From NCBI RefSeq assembly GCF_000223985.1, contig NZ_AFWV01000001.1:186001-250000 (forward strand): a stretch of 64,000 nucleotides of DNA, written 5' to 3'. Under the pieces are notes generated by a model that was not told where the DNA came from, ran no database searches, and worked only from the letters and a program-made list of their open reading frames with translations. Made by a program: the position numbers and the translations under genes. Below are positions 1 to 8,740 of this stretch, one piece after another (within the stretch, counting starts at the first letter, position 1; every line of letters begins with the position of its first letter). This stretch comes from Thiocapsa marina 5811 (lineage in GTDB: Bacteria > Pseudomonadota > Gammaproteobacteria > Chromatiales > Chromatiaceae).

Positions 1-2549
1 GGCGGCTGCTCGGATTGGATCCAGTCGTCCGTCGCGATCATGGCACGCTTGATGATGTCGGCCGCCGTGCCCTGCATCGGGGCGTTGATGGCGGTCCGCT
101 CAGCCGCTGCGCGCCGGCCCTGGTTGCTGTGCCCGATCTCGGCGAGATAGAGCCGGCGCCCGAAGAGCGTCTCGACATAGCGGTCCTCGCGTGCCTTGGC
201 GCGGGTGCGCTCCATGAAGTCCTTGACCCCGGGATAGCGCTGAAAATAACGATCGACGTATTCCTGCGCCGCACCCCGCTCGATACCGAGCTGCTTGGCG
301 AGGCCGAAGGCGGACATGCCGTAGATGAGCCCGAAGTTGATCGCCTTGGCCGAGCGGCGTTGCTCGCCGGTAACCGCCTCGGGCTCGAGCCCGAGGATCT
401 CGGCGGCGGTCGCGCGGTGGATGTCGAGCCCGCTCGCAAAGGCCGCGAGGAGCCGCTCGTCGCCCGAGAGATGGGCCATGATGCGCAGCTCGATCTGGGA
501 GTAATCGGCGGCAAGCAGTCGGTTCCCGGACTCGGCGACGAAGGCGCGGCGGATGCGGCGGCCCTCGTCGGTACGGATCGGGATGTTCTGCAGATTCGGG
601 TCGCTCGATGAGAGTCGGCCGGTGGCGGCCACCGCCTGGTGGTAGGAGGTGTGCACCCGCCCGGTCTGCGGATTGACCATCTGGCGGAGCTTGTCGGTGT
701 AGGTGGATTTCAGCTTCGAGAGGCTGCGGTGCTGCAGGATCAGATCCGGCAGTGCATGGCCGTCGGCGGCGAGCTGCTCGAGGACCGACTCCGAGGTCGA
801 CGGCGCGCCCGTCGGCGTCTTGGCGACCACCGGCAGGCCCAGCTCCTCGAAGAAGATGGCGCCGATCTGCTTGGGCGAGCCCATGTTAAAGCGCCGACCG
901 GCCGTTTCGTAGGCCCGGGCCTCGATCTCCTGGATACGCTTGGCAAGCTCCCCGCTTTGCACGGCGAGCAGGTCCGGGTCGATCCGCACCCCGTGGCGTT
1001 CCATCCGCGAGAGGATGGGGATCAGGGGGATCTCGATGTCCCGGTAGAGTGCGGCCATGCTCGGGACCGCTTCCAAGCGGGGCCAGAGTGCGCGATGCAG
1101 GCGCAAGGTCACGTCCGCATCCTCCGCGGCATAGTGTCCGGCCTGCTCCAACGGGATCTGGTCGAAGGTCAGCTGCTTGGCGCCTTTGCCGGCGATGTCC
1201 TCGAAATGGACCGTATCGTGGTCCAGGTATTTCTTGGCCAGCGAGTCCATGTCGTGGCGGGTCGCCGTGCTGTCGAGCACGTAGCTCTCGAGCATGGTGT
1301 CGTGCGCAATGCCGCGCAGCTCGATGGCGTAGCGGGCCAGGATGCTCATGTCGTATTTGAGGTTTTGGCCGACCTTGCGACGCTGCGGATCCTCCAACAG
1401 CGGCTTCAGGCGCTCCAAAACCTCCAGGCGATCGAGCTGATCCGGGGCCCCCGGGTAGATGTGGGCGACCGGGACATAGGCGGCCGTGCCCGGCTCGACC
1501 GAGACGGAGAGGCCCACCAGCTCCGCGCGCATGTAATCCAGGTCGGTCGTTTCGGTATCGAAGGCGAAGAGATCGGCGCTCCGCAGCGTCTCGACCCAAC
1601 CCTCGAAGGCGTCTCGGGTGAGGACGACCTCGTAGTCCTGGCTCGACGTCGACCCCGTCGCTGTCTCGGCGCCGTTCGGGTCGACCGCGGTGTCCGCGTC
1701 CTTGAGTGTGGCGAGCAGCCGACGCGACTCCAGGCGCTCGTACCAACCGCGCAGGGTCTCGCGATCCGGCTCGCTCGGGCGCAGGTCCGTCGGCTCGAGG
1801 TCGAGCGCGACGTCGCGCTTGATGGTGGTCAGCTCGCGCGACAGAGGCAAACGATCCAGCACGGCACGCAGGTTCTCCCCGACCTTGCCCTTGATCGTCT
1901 CGGCATTGGCGATCACGCCGTCCAGATCTCCGAAGTCGGCGATCCATTTGGCGGCGGTCTTGGGGCCGCACTTGTCGACGCCCGGAATGTTGTCGATGCT
2001 GTCGCCCATCAGGCTCAGATAGTCGACGATGCGCTCGGGCGGCACACCGAACTTCTCCTTCACGCCGGCCGGATCCAACACCGTATCCGTCATGGTGTTC
2101 ACCAGCGTGACATGCTCGCCGACGAGCTGCGCCATGTCCTTATCCCCGGTCGAGACCAGGGTCGGGATGCCCTGTGCCGCGGCGCGGGTCGCGAGCGTGC
2201 CGATGACGTCGTCGGCCTCCACATCCGGGACCACCAGCAGCGGCAGACCCATCGCCCGAATCACCTCCTGCAGCGGCAGGATCTGCTCGCGCAGCTCGTC
2301 CGGCATGGCGGGACGATTGGCCTTGTACTCGGGATAGATGTCGTCGCGAAAGGTCTTACCCGGCGCGTCGAAGACCACACCGATATAGTCGGGACGATGC
2401 TCCTCGATGAGCTTGCGCAGCATGCTGACGACACCCATCAGCGCGCCGGTGGCCTCGCCCTTGGAGTTGGTCAATTTCGGGAGTGCATGGTATGCGCGAA
2501 ACAGGTAGCCGGAGGCATCGACCAGGATCAAAGGGTAGCGTGTCGCCAT
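1..2549 (-). CDS. polA: DNA polymerase I (partial, C-terminus beyond the left edge)
   Basis: Family A DNA polymerase used in Okazaki fragment maturation and excision repair. The ATG at 2549 opens a reading frame that stays open to base 1, giving about 849 codons. The N-terminus (MATRYPLILVDASGYLFRAY) is the typical 5'-3' exonuclease start, and the block TGDKDMAQLV further on belongs to the same domain. The last visible residues (INAPMQGTAADIIKRAM) are the conserved polymerase-domain segment that lies about 60 residues before the end in E. coli PolA. Only the extreme C-terminus, including the motif C VHDE region, is therefore missing. Intactness beyond the edge cannot be judged. It lies downstream of ygfX on the same strand, separated by about 250 bp in which I see no gene. 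Confidence 0.97.
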   Translation of the reverse strand, partial: MATRYPLILVDASGYLFRAYHALPKLTNSKGEATGALMGVVSMLRKLIEEHRPDYIGVVFDAPGKTFRDDIYPEYKANRPAMPDELREQILPLQEVIRAMGLPLLVVPDVEADDVIGTLATRAAAQGIPTLVSTGDKDMAQLVGEHVTLVNTMTDTVLDPAGVKEKFGVPPERIVDYLSLMGDSIDNIPGVDKCGPKTAAKWIADFGDLDGVIANAETIKGKVGENLRAVLDRLPLSRELTTIKRDVALDLEPTDLRPSEPDRETLRGWYERLESRRLLATLKDADTAVDPNGAETATGSTSSQDYEVVLTRDAFEGWVETLRSADLFAFDTETTDLDYMRAELVGLSVSVEPGTAAYVPVAHIYPGAPDQLDRLEVLERLKPLLEDPQRRKVGQNLKYDMSILARYAIELRGIAHDTMLESYVLDSTATRHDMDSLAKKYLDHDTVHFEDIAGKGAKQLTFDQIPLEQAGHYAAEDADVTLRLHRALWPRLEAVPSMAALYRDIEIPLIPILSRMERHGVRIDPDLLAVQSGELAKRIQEIEARAYETAGRRFNMGSPKQIGAIFFEELGLPVVAKTPTGAPSTSESVLEQLAADGHALPDLILQHRSLSKLKSTYTDKLRQMVNPQTGRVHTSYHQAVAATGRLSSSDPNLQNIPIRTDEGRRIRRAFVAESGNRLLAADYSQIELRIMAHLSGDERLLAAFASGLDIHRATAAEILGLEPEAVTGEQRRSAKAINFGLIYGMSAFGLAKQLGIERGAAQEYVDRYFQRYPGVKDFMERTRAKAREDRYVETLFGRRLYLAEIGHSNQGRRAAAERTAINAPMQGTAADIIKRAMIATDDWIQSEQP

Positions 2550-2801
2550 GAGGGTCTCGTCGGGGGAGGCGGATCAATAGGAGCAACGGTAGCATAGCAG
2601 CGCGCGTGCGACCCTCGATCGAGCGCCTCCGCACGGAATTTCACCGGCGGCAGCCTTCTGTTGCCCGTCTGTAGTCAACGCTCGAAGCGCACGCCACGGC
2701 TCCGGCGGCGGACGGCCGCTGCCCCCGGCCGGACGCCATCTTGGCCCTCGCTCACTCGGAGCGTCGCGGGCGTGCGGCCGAACACCCCGCGCCGGCCGCC
2801 G

Positions 2802-3266
2802 TCACGTCAGATCGGAGGCACGATCCCCCGCCGCACCCTCGATACGGAGTTGCCGGCGCAGGCGGCGCAGCTGATCCGGGTCGAGCGCGTCGGCGAAGAC
2901 CGGGAGCGAGCGGCGATGCAGGACGGCAAGACGGAAGCTGAGCACGACGAGCGGGAGGCTGACGAAGGTGGCTGGACACAGGCGCGCCTCGCGCTCGGCA
3001 CCGGAGACGAAACGGATCCGCCAGGTCCCGTCCGGCTCCCAGCGGACCGAATGGATGGACCAAGGCGCACGCCGCAGGACATCGACATAGCCGATGTAGA
3101 GCGCACTCAGGGCAATCGGAATCAACACGAGCAACCAGATCGAAGCATTGCCGAGCAGCGGGATCACGGCTGCCGCCGCGAGATGCGTCAGACCGACGAA
3201 CCCGGCGAACCGCCGAGAAAACCCCGGGCAGATCATCAGCGGCGGCCGTTCGCGGTGAGAGCCCAT
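2802..3266 (-). CDS. ygfX: YgfX-family membrane protein (CptA-like)
   Basis: Small 154-aa protein. After a short N-terminus come two adjacent hydrophobic helices (about residues 22-60), then a soluble part with the W-x-x-DG-x-W pattern (SVRWEPDGTWRIRF) and the C-terminal ADALDPDQLRRLRRQLR. That closing 'DAL...RRLR..LR' signature and the two-helix architecture are typical of YgfX. YgfX is the membrane partner historically paired with SdhE (YgfY/CptB), and sdhE lies 1.5 kb upstream on the same strand, although the cytochrome peroxidase gene separates them here. E. coli YgfX was described as a toxin-like inhibitor of cytoskeletal proteins; that role has not been shown here. Recognition is by pattern, without an alignment. 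Confidence 0.72.
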   Translation of the reverse strand: MGSHRERPPLMICPGFSRRFAGFVGLTHLAAAAVIPLLGNASIWLLVLIPIALSALYIGYVDVLRRAPWSIHSVRWEPDGTWRIRFVSGAEREARLCPATFVSLPLVVLSFRLAVLHRRSLPVFADALDPDQLRRLRRQLRIEGAAGDRASDLT

Positions 3267-3430
3267 TCAAGACCTGATCAATCGCGCTCGAGAGGGTGTG
3301 CCGCATCGGAGTCGCGCCTCGCCGTCATGCTCCGATCGAGCGCGTTGCAGATCGAAAACAAGGCGACTTCGGTGCTCGCAAGATGGGGCGGACGAGCGTC
3401 TCGCGGTCCGCTCGGGCCGGCGGAGGGCTC

Positions 3431-3456
3431 GGCGGACTTCGCTCGCTCGTCCACCC
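3431..3456. repeat. Partial copy of the GTGGACTTCGCTCGCTCGTCCACC repeat
   Basis: In the 240-bp gap between the cytochrome peroxidase gene and ygfX, a segment with core GGACTTCGCTCGCTCGTCCA closely matches the right part of the element found inside dnaE2 (57253-57331). The left half is degenerate (around 3390-3430). Nothing else is recognised in this gap. Confidence 0.5.
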
Positions 3457-3506
3457 GGTTGGTCTCGCGAACAAAAGGCGGTTTCCCGAAGGGTTACCCG
3501 CCCGGA

Positions 3507-4592
3507 TCACGGGATCTCGGGCATGTCCCAGGTCTCACGGCTCGTGAGCGCGCGCAGGAAGGCGCCGAGCTGGAAGATCTCCGCATCGCTCAGGCCGCGA
3601 TCGACAAGCAGCTCGGACTTGTTCGGATCCGGATTGCCGCCGGAGGCCATGTAACGGATCGCCAGCTCGAGCGTCGGCGCACTGGCATCGTGGAAATAAG
3701 GTGCGCTCGAGGCGACGGAGCGCAACGAGGGCGTCTTGAATGCACCGCGGTCGGCCTCGTCGTTGGTGACCTTGAATCGACCGGGGTCGGGGGTGTCCTT
3801 TCCATGCTCGAGGCCGATGTTGTAGAAGGTGCTGTTGCCGTAGTAAGGCGGGGCGTGACAGGCCACGCATCCGGCCTTGCCGACGAAGAGCGCCTGTCCG
3901 GCGATGGCGTCCGGCGTCACCGCGCCCGCCTGACCCGCCTCGTAGCGATCCCAGGGCGAATCGTCGCTGTTCTTGGTGCGCAGATAGGCGGCCAGCGCCT
4001 TGACGATCGTCTCGGGTGTGGCCGGTCCGCCGAAGACGGTCTCGAACTGGGCGGCATATCCCGGGACCGCCTGGATGAGCGGTGCGACCTGCTCCGGATC
4101 GGCGTTGATCTGGGCCTTCCAGGCCGCCAACACTTGTCCCTCGAGGCTGGTCGCGCGTCCATCCCAATACCAGGCCGTCTGATAACCCGTGTTGTACAGC
4201 GACGGGGTATGACGCGTGTTCAGCTCCCCGTTGTCCTTCGGCGAGAAGGCGCGACCGTCAGTCCAGCCGAGATGACGGTAATGACAGCCTTGGCACGCCA
4301 TAGTGCCGCTACCGGAAAGACGCGGATCGACGAACAATTGTTTGCCGAGCGCGATCTTCCCGGGTGTCGCGGGGTTGTCGTCCGGATGGACCATCGGGGG
4401 CAAGGCGGACGGGCGAACGGGCGCGGCGGGCGGCTCGGGGGCCGCAGCCTCGGTCGGGGCGGCGGGCTGCGCAACCGGGATCGATGTCTGATCGGGAACA
4501 GGCGGTTCGACGCTCTCGTCCCTGCGGTCGTAGACGATCCACAGGGACGTGGCCACAATCAGCCCGGCGATGGGATAGCGAATATCGATCAT
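3507..4592 (-). CDS. Di-haem cytochrome c peroxidase / MauG-family protein
   Basis: A 361-aa c-type cytochrome with an N-terminal membrane anchor or uncleaved signal (residues 6-20, IRYPIAGLIVATSLWIVY), followed by a Pro/Ala-rich linker (about 28-68) and two haem-binding CxxCH motifs, CQGCH at 100-104 and CVACH at 242-246. Spacing and surrounding blocks (ALGKQLFVDPRLSGSGTMAC; FKTPSLRSVASSAPYFHDA) are those of bacterial CcpA/MauG proteins, which reduce H2O2 with electrons from small cytochromes in the periplasm. The C-terminal haem 2 region contains the usual YFHDA histidine and a Met-containing stretch. It sits 150 bp downstream of sdhE on the same strand, so co-transcription with sdh is possible but unproven. 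Substrate is not predictable from sequence. Confidence 0.9.
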   Translation of the reverse strand: MIDIRYPIAGLIVATSLWIVYDRRDESVEPPVPDQTSIPVAQPAAPTEAAAPEPPAAPVRPSALPPMVHPDDNPATPGKIALGKQLFVDPRLSGSGTMACQGCHYRHLGWTDGRAFSPKDNGELNTRHTPSLYNTGYQTAWYWDGRATSLEGQVLAAWKAQINADPEQVAPLIQAVPGYAAQFETVFGGPATPETIVKALAAYLRTKNSDDSPWDRYEAGQAGAVTPDAIAGQALFVGKAGCVACHAPPYYGNSTFYNIGLEHGKDTPDPGRFKVTNDEADRGAFKTPSLRSVASSAPYFHDASAPTLELAIRYMASGGNPDPNKSELLVDRGLSDAEIFQLGAFLRALTSRETWDMPEIP

Positions 4593-4741
4593 GCGTTCTC
4601 TCCTCCAGTAATGGTCGGCCTTGCATGCGGCTCTTGTCTCGTCAAGCGAGAGGCTACCGGGTCGGGCCTTCGAACCCGAGTGGTCGCGCCGTTCACGGGC
4701 GAGGAGATGATGCGATCGATACTCTATCCCTGCAAGTCGGT

Positions 4742-5077
4742 CTAGCCGCCGTGTCGTTCACGCACGACCTCGACGATGTGCCGAACGAGATCGCTCAGCT
4801 CGGTATCCGGCGGTTGCGTGCGAGACATAAACCAGTCGCTGAGCCGCTGATCCTGCTCGCCGAGCAGGCGCACGAAGGCGAGGCGTTGCGCCTGACTCAA
4901 CCCTCGGTAGCCGAGATCGAGGAAGCGATCCAGGAGATGATCGAGCTCCAACATGCCGCGCCGGCATTGCCAGCGCAGCCGCCGGATCTCGAGCTCCGTG
5001 CTCGACGCCTCCCGGGCAGCCTCGGTCACGGCCGCGGACTCCGATGTCGATTCGGTCGCCACCGGAGCGCTAGACAC
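4742..5077 (-). CDS. sdhE: FAD assembly factor SdhE
   Basis: Small 111-aa protein needed for covalent flavinylation of SdhA. The diagnostic RGxxE motif is present as RRGMLELD (Arg40, Gly41, Glu44), followed by the helical domain with LSQAQRLAFVRLLGEQDQRL and a conserved DWF. The first ~28 residues (Ala/Ser/Glu rich) are an extension not normally present, so translation may instead start at an internal codon. The GTG at 5077 overlaps the sdhB stop by 8 bp, indicating translational coupling. It follows sdhC-D-A-B directly, which fits its role. Confidence 0.9.
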   Translation of the reverse strand: MSSAPVATESTSESAAVTEAAREASSTELEIRRLRWQCRRGMLELDHLLDRFLDLGYRGLSQAQRLAFVRLLGEQDQRLSDWFMSRTQPPDTELSDLVRHIVEVVRERHGG

Positions 5078-5762
5078 CCTTGTCGAGCATCAGATCTTTG
5101 ATCTTGCCGATGGCCCGAGTGGGATTGAGCCCCTTCGGACAGACCTCGACACAGTTCATGATGCTGTGGCAGCGGAAGAGCTTGTAGGGACCGTCAAGCG
5201 CATCCAGCCGCTCCTCGGTCGCCTGGTCGCGGCTGTCGGCGAGAAAACGCCAGGATTGCAGCAGTGCCGCGGGACCATGGAACTTCTCCGGATTCCACCA
5301 AAAGGACGGGCAGGCCGTCGAGCAGCAACCGCAGAGGATGCACTCGTAGAGCCCGTCGAGCTTGTCGCGCTCTTCCGGTGACTGGAGGATCTCCTGCTCG
5401 GGAAGCGGATCCTTGCGCACCAGATAAGGCTGAACGGCGCGGTATTGCTCGTAGAACTGGGTCATGTCGACGACCAGGTCACGGATCACCGGACGGCCCG
5501 GGAATGGGCGAACCTGGATCGGCTCCTTCAGCTCGCCGATGGGCGTGATACAAGCGAGCACGTTGCGGCCGTTGACGTTGACCCCGTCCGAGCCGCAAAC
5601 CCCCTCGCCGCAGGAGTGGCGAAAGCTGAAGGTCTCGTCCTGCTTCTTCACCTCGAGCAAGGCATCGCGCAGCATCATGCCTTGGAAGGTCTTGACCTCG
5701 TAGTCCTGCATCCGTGGCTTGGTGTCGGTGTCCGGATTGTAGCGGTAGACGCTGATCTTCAT
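5070..5762 (-). CDS. sdhB: Succinate dehydrogenase iron-sulfur subunit
   Basis: A 230-aa subunit carrying the three Fe-S clusters that transfer electrons from SdhA flavin to ubiquinone at the membrane. The [2Fe-2S] ferredoxin-like domain shows CGEGVCGSDGVNVNG near residue 51 with a later C; the C-terminal domain has CILCGCCSTACP and CHSIMNCVEVCPKGLNP for the [4Fe-4S] and [3Fe-4S] clusters. Length matches the family. The ATG at 5762 follows a 185-bp gap after sdhA that contains an interspersed repeat (5787-5917), unusual inside an sdh operon. It overlaps the downstream sdhE by 8 bp. Confidence 0.97.
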   Translation of the reverse strand: MKISVYRYNPDTDTKPRMQDYEVKTFQGMMLRDALLEVKKQDETFSFRHSCGEGVCGSDGVNVNGRNVLACITPIGELKEPIQVRPFPGRPVIRDLVVDMTQFYEQYRAVQPYLVRKDPLPEQEILQSPEERDKLDGLYECILCGCCSTACPSFWWNPEKFHGPAALLQSWRFLADSRDQATEERLDALDGPYKLFRCHSIMNCVEVCPKGLNPTRAIGKIKDLMLDKGV

Positions 5763-5786
5763 GGCTCATCCTGCTTTCTGGAATTG

Positions 5787-5917
5787 GAACCGCCAAGGCG
5801 CGAAGGACGCAAAGGGTCTTGGCGTCGCGGGTTCTTCGCGGCTCCCGGCCAGGGCGCGAACCCCGGGATGAGAGCAACAGAGTCACCGTCTTCGCGCCCT
5901 TTGCGCCTTTGCGGTTC
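5787..5917. repeat. AACCGC-AAGGCGC inverted-repeat element between sdhA and sdhB
   Basis: The left end (GGAACCGCCAAGGCGCGAAG from 5786) and the reverse complement of the right end (GAACCGCAAAGGCGCAAAGG, ending at 5917) are near identical, so the roughly 130-bp stretch is bounded by imperfect inverted repeats of about 28 bp. It fills almost the whole sdhA-sdhB gap and encodes no gene. It looks like a mobile palindromic element of the 'aaccgcaaaggcgcaaaggg' type scattered in many bacterial genomes. It could form a hairpin in the sdh mRNA. Confidence 0.75.
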
Positions 5918-5947
5918 AAACATGTTTGATCGACTGAACCATTCCGC

Positions 5948-7711
5948 TCAGTAAACCCGCTCCTTCGGCGGGAAAGACTCGACCGTCAGGGGCTTGGTGC
6001 GCACCGGTTTGTAGTCCATGCGATCGCCCTCGCGGTAGTAGAGGCTGTGCTTGAGCCAGGACTGGTCGTCGCGCGCGGGATAGTCGGGACGCGAGTGGGC
6101 ACCTCGGCTCTCTTGGCGATGCAGTGCCGAGACGGCGATCGACATGCCGACATCCATCATGTTCTCCAGCTCCAACGCCTCGATCCGGGCGGTGTTGAAG
6201 ACCTTGGACTGGTCGGTCAGACGCACCTCGGGGAGACGCTCGCGCAGCTCGCAGAGCTTGTTGTAGCCCTCGGTCATGATCTCCTCGGTCCGAAAGACGC
6301 CGGCGTGATCTTCCATGCACTTGCGAAAATCGGCGCGCAGCTGTGCGACCGTGGGGCCGTCGCCCCTTTGCTCCCAACGCCCCAGACGGCCCATGGCCTG
6401 CTCCAGGCTCGCGGAATCGGCGGCGCGTTGATAGGGGTTCTCGCGGACATACTCGATGATGTCCTTGCCCGCCAAACGGCCGAACACCAGGATATCGAGC
6501 AGCGAGTTCCCGCCCAGTCGATTGGCCCCGTGCACCGAGGCACAAGCGCACTCCCCGGCCGCATAGAGGCCGACCACGACCTCCTCGGAGCCGTGACCCG
6601 CCGGCATGGCGACCCGCCCGAAGCGGTCGGTCGGGATACCGCCCATCGCATAGTGAGCGGTCGGAAAGACCGGGATGGGCTCGATGACCGGATCGACGCC
6701 CGCGAAGATCTGGCTCGACTCGCGGATACCGGGGAGACGTTTGGAGATGACCGCCTCGCCGAGGTGGTCGAGCTTGAGCATCACGTAGTCGCCGTTCTCG
6801 CCGCAGCCGCGGCCCTCCTTCACCTCGGTGACGATGGCACGCGAGACCACGTCGCGGCTGGCCAAGTCCTTGGCGCGCGGGGCGTAGCGCTCCATGAAGC
6901 GCTCCCCGTCCTTGTTGATGAGATAACCGCCCTCCCCGCGCGTGCCCTCGGTGATCAACATCCCTTTGCCGGCGATGCCGGTCGGGTGGAACTGGAAGAA
7001 CTCCATATCCATCAGCGGGATGCCGGCACGCAAGGCCATCGCGGCACCGTCGCCGGTGTTGATGTGCGCGTTCGAGGTCGTTCGGAAGACCTGACCCCAG
7101 CCGCCGGTGGCGAGTAGGGTCGCCTTGGACTCGATCAGGAGCGGCTCGCCGGTCTCGATCTCGAGCACCAGCGCGCCGCAGATCACCCCTTCGGCATCCC
7201 GCACCAGATCGATGGCGAAGAACTCGTCGAAGAAATGGGTCCGCGCACGGATGTTCTGCTGGTAGAGGGTGTGTAGGATCGCGTGACCCGTACGGTCGGC
7301 CGCGGCACAGGTGCGCGCCGCCTGATCGCCGCCGAAGTTCTGGCTCTGCCCCCCGAATGCACGTTGGTAGATCTTGCCGTCGTCGAGCCGCGAGAAGGGC
7401 ACGCCCGCGTGCTCGAGCTCGTAGACCGTCGGGATGGCCTCGCGGCACATGAACTCGATGGCGTCTTGGTCACCGAGATAGTCCGAACCCTTGACGGTAT
7501 CGAACATGTGCCAGTGCCAGGAGTCCGGCAAGACGTTGGCCAGCGCGGCGTTCACCCCGCCCTGGGCTGCGACCGTGTGCGAGCGGGTCGGAAAGACCTT
7601 GGAGACGACGGCGACGCGCAGATCCGCTCCGGCCAGCTGAAGTGCTGCGTTCAGGCCCGCGCCGCCGGCACCGATGATGAGCGCGTCGAAATGACGTGTT
7701 GGAATTCCCAT
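5948..7711 (-). CDS. sdhA: Succinate dehydrogenase flavoprotein subunit
   Basis: A 587-aa catalytic subunit oxidising succinate to fumarate in the TCA cycle. The N-terminal dinucleotide-binding motif is [14 protein letters not shown] (about residues 14-27). The covalent FAD site is SHTVAAQGG, with the histidine that is flavinylated. The substrate-site block FHPTGI and the GEC[18 protein letters not shown] motif are present, and the C-terminus ends with the usual [12 protein letters not shown]-type tail. Length equals the family norm. The ATG at 7711 lies 7 bp after the sdhD stop. Confidence 0.98.
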   Translation of the reverse strand: MGIPTRHFDALIIGAGGAGLNAALQLAGADLRVAVVSKVFPTRSHTVAAQGGVNAALANVLPDSWHWHMFDTVKGSDYLGDQDAIEFMCREAIPTVYELEHAGVPFSRLDDGKIYQRAFGGQSQNFGGDQAARTCAAADRTGHAILHTLYQQNIRARTHFFDEFFAIDLVRDAEGVICGALVLEIETGEPLLIESKATLLATGGWGQVFRTTSNAHINTGDGAAMALRAGIPLMDMEFFQFHPTGIAGKGMLITEGTRGEGGYLINKDGERFMERYAPRAKDLASRDVVSRAIVTEVKEGRGCGENGDYVMLKLDHLGEAVISKRLPGIRESSQIFAGVDPVIEPIPVFPTAHYAMGGIPTDRFGRVAMPAGHGSEEVVVGLYAAGECACASVHGANRLGGNSLLDILVFGRLAGKDIIEYVRENPYQRAADSASLEQAMGRLGRWEQRGDGPTVAQLRADFRKCMEDHAGVFRTEEIMTEGYNKLCELRERLPEVRLTDQSKVFNTARIEALELENMMDVGMSIAVSALHRQESRGAHSRPDYPARDDQSWLKHSLYYREGDRMDYKPVRTKPLTVESFPPKERVY

Positions 7712-7718
7712 GCCCGAA

Positions 7719-8063
7719 TTACCCCTGCAGACCGGCGGTGATGATGGCCTTGAAGGCCCAGAGGCCCGAGGCGACGAAGACGAACGCGAACAACGTCAGC
7801 AGACCGATTCGAAGCCCGAGGGCATGGACGTAGTCGATCAGAACGTCGCGGATGCCGACCCAGGCGTGCGCGAGCAGGAGCGGCACGAACAGCAGCAGAC
7901 CCAGCGCGACCAGCGGATGTGCAACCCAAACGGTCAGTGCGGCATGGTCGGCCGGCGCATTGAAGGCGAAGTGGATCAGCAAATAGGCGAGGAAGATCGC
8001 CAGATAGACCGCCGTCGCGCGTTGAATGACCCAGGCCATGAGGCCGGATGCTTGTCGGCTCAT
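7719..8063 (-). CDS. sdhD: Succinate dehydrogenase membrane anchor subunit SdhD
   Basis: A 114-aa, three-helix membrane protein (helices about 10-32, 45-70 and 82-110). The segment [17 protein letters not shown] in helix 2 and the following loop holds the haem-ligand histidine and the conserved D-Y of SdhD. It forms the haem b and quinone site with SdhC. The start ATG overlaps the sdhC stop in an ATGA arrangement at 8060-8063, and sdhA follows after 7 bp. Confidence 0.93.
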   Translation of the reverse strand: MSRQASGLMAWVIQRATAVYLAIFLAYLLIHFAFNAPADHAALTVWVAHPLVALGLLLFVPLLLAHAWVGIRDVLIDYVHALGLRIGLLTLFAFVFVASGLWAFKAIITAGLQG

Positions 8064-8434
8064 AACGTCAGCCCTCCGCCGATCAGCAGCACGGCAATCG
8101 CCGCGAGCAGCGCCATCCAGGAGCTACGTCGAGCCGCCGGTCGATCAAGCCCGATCCCCAGATCGAGAAATAGATAGCGAATCCCTGCAAAGAGGTGGTG
8201 CAGCAGACTCCAGGCCAAGACCAAAAGGACGATCTTTACCGGCCAGCTTCCCATGATGCTCGCCACGGCGGCGAATCCGTCGGGACCCGAGAGCGCCGTA
8301 TGAAAGAGGATCGCGGCGACCGGAATGGTCAGCACCATCAGCACCCCGCTGATGCGATGCAGGATGGAGACGACGGCGGGGATCGGGAGCTTGATTCGCC
8401 ACAGCTCCAGGAAGACGGGTCTTGTTGTTTGCAT
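8060..8434 (-). CDS. sdhC: Succinate dehydrogenase cytochrome b556 subunit SdhC
   Basis: The ATG at 8434 is chosen because the protein then begins MQTTRPVFLELWRIKLPIPA, with the RP-x-x-L-x-L and S-x-x-HRISG blocks typical of SdhC. The frame runs 35 codons further upstream, but that part is made of tandem repeats and is probably untranslated. The resulting 124-aa protein has three hydrophobic helices, and the haem histidine lies in HHLFAGIRYLFLDLG. It is first gene of the sdhCDAB-E operon. A weak AAAGG precedes the start by about 8 nt. Confidence 0.92.
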   Translation of the reverse strand: MQTTRPVFLELWRIKLPIPAVVSILHRISGVLMVLTIPVAAILFHTALSGPDGFAAVASIMGSWPVKIVLLVLAWSLLHHLFAGIRYLFLDLGIGLDRPAARRSSWMALLAAIAVLLIGGGLTL

Positions 8435-8436
8435 TC

Positions 8437-8500
8437 TTGAACCTTTGGTGATGCGTGCTTGAACCTTTAGGTGCTGCTTAAACCTTTGGTGCTGCGTGAT
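8437..8500. repeat. Three tandem ~20-bp repeats upstream of sdhC
   Basis: Three imperfect direct copies of TTGAACCTTTGGTGCTGCGTG (plus-strand reading; the unit length varies 19-22 bp) lie immediately before the sdhC start codon. They fill the expected ribosome-binding and 5'-leader region of the sdh operon. The rest of the 306-bp gap (8501-8740) holds no gene. Confidence 0.7.
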
Positions 8501-8740
8501 CGGCATGCGGGAGAACCACGACCCGACCACGCTCGGCATCCGGATCGCCCCGGGGCCTTGCCGCGGCCGGACGCCAGGCCTCCGCGCCGGCGCCAGGCTG
8601 ATGCCGTTCGTAAGGCCGGACTCGGAGCCTAGGCTGATATTGGATCGTTATTGTGCACTGCAACAGGGGACGATTCAATCTTGAGGGTCGTTATGGGTCT
8701 TGCCGGTTCGACCGCACAAACGCGCGTGCGATCGACCGGA

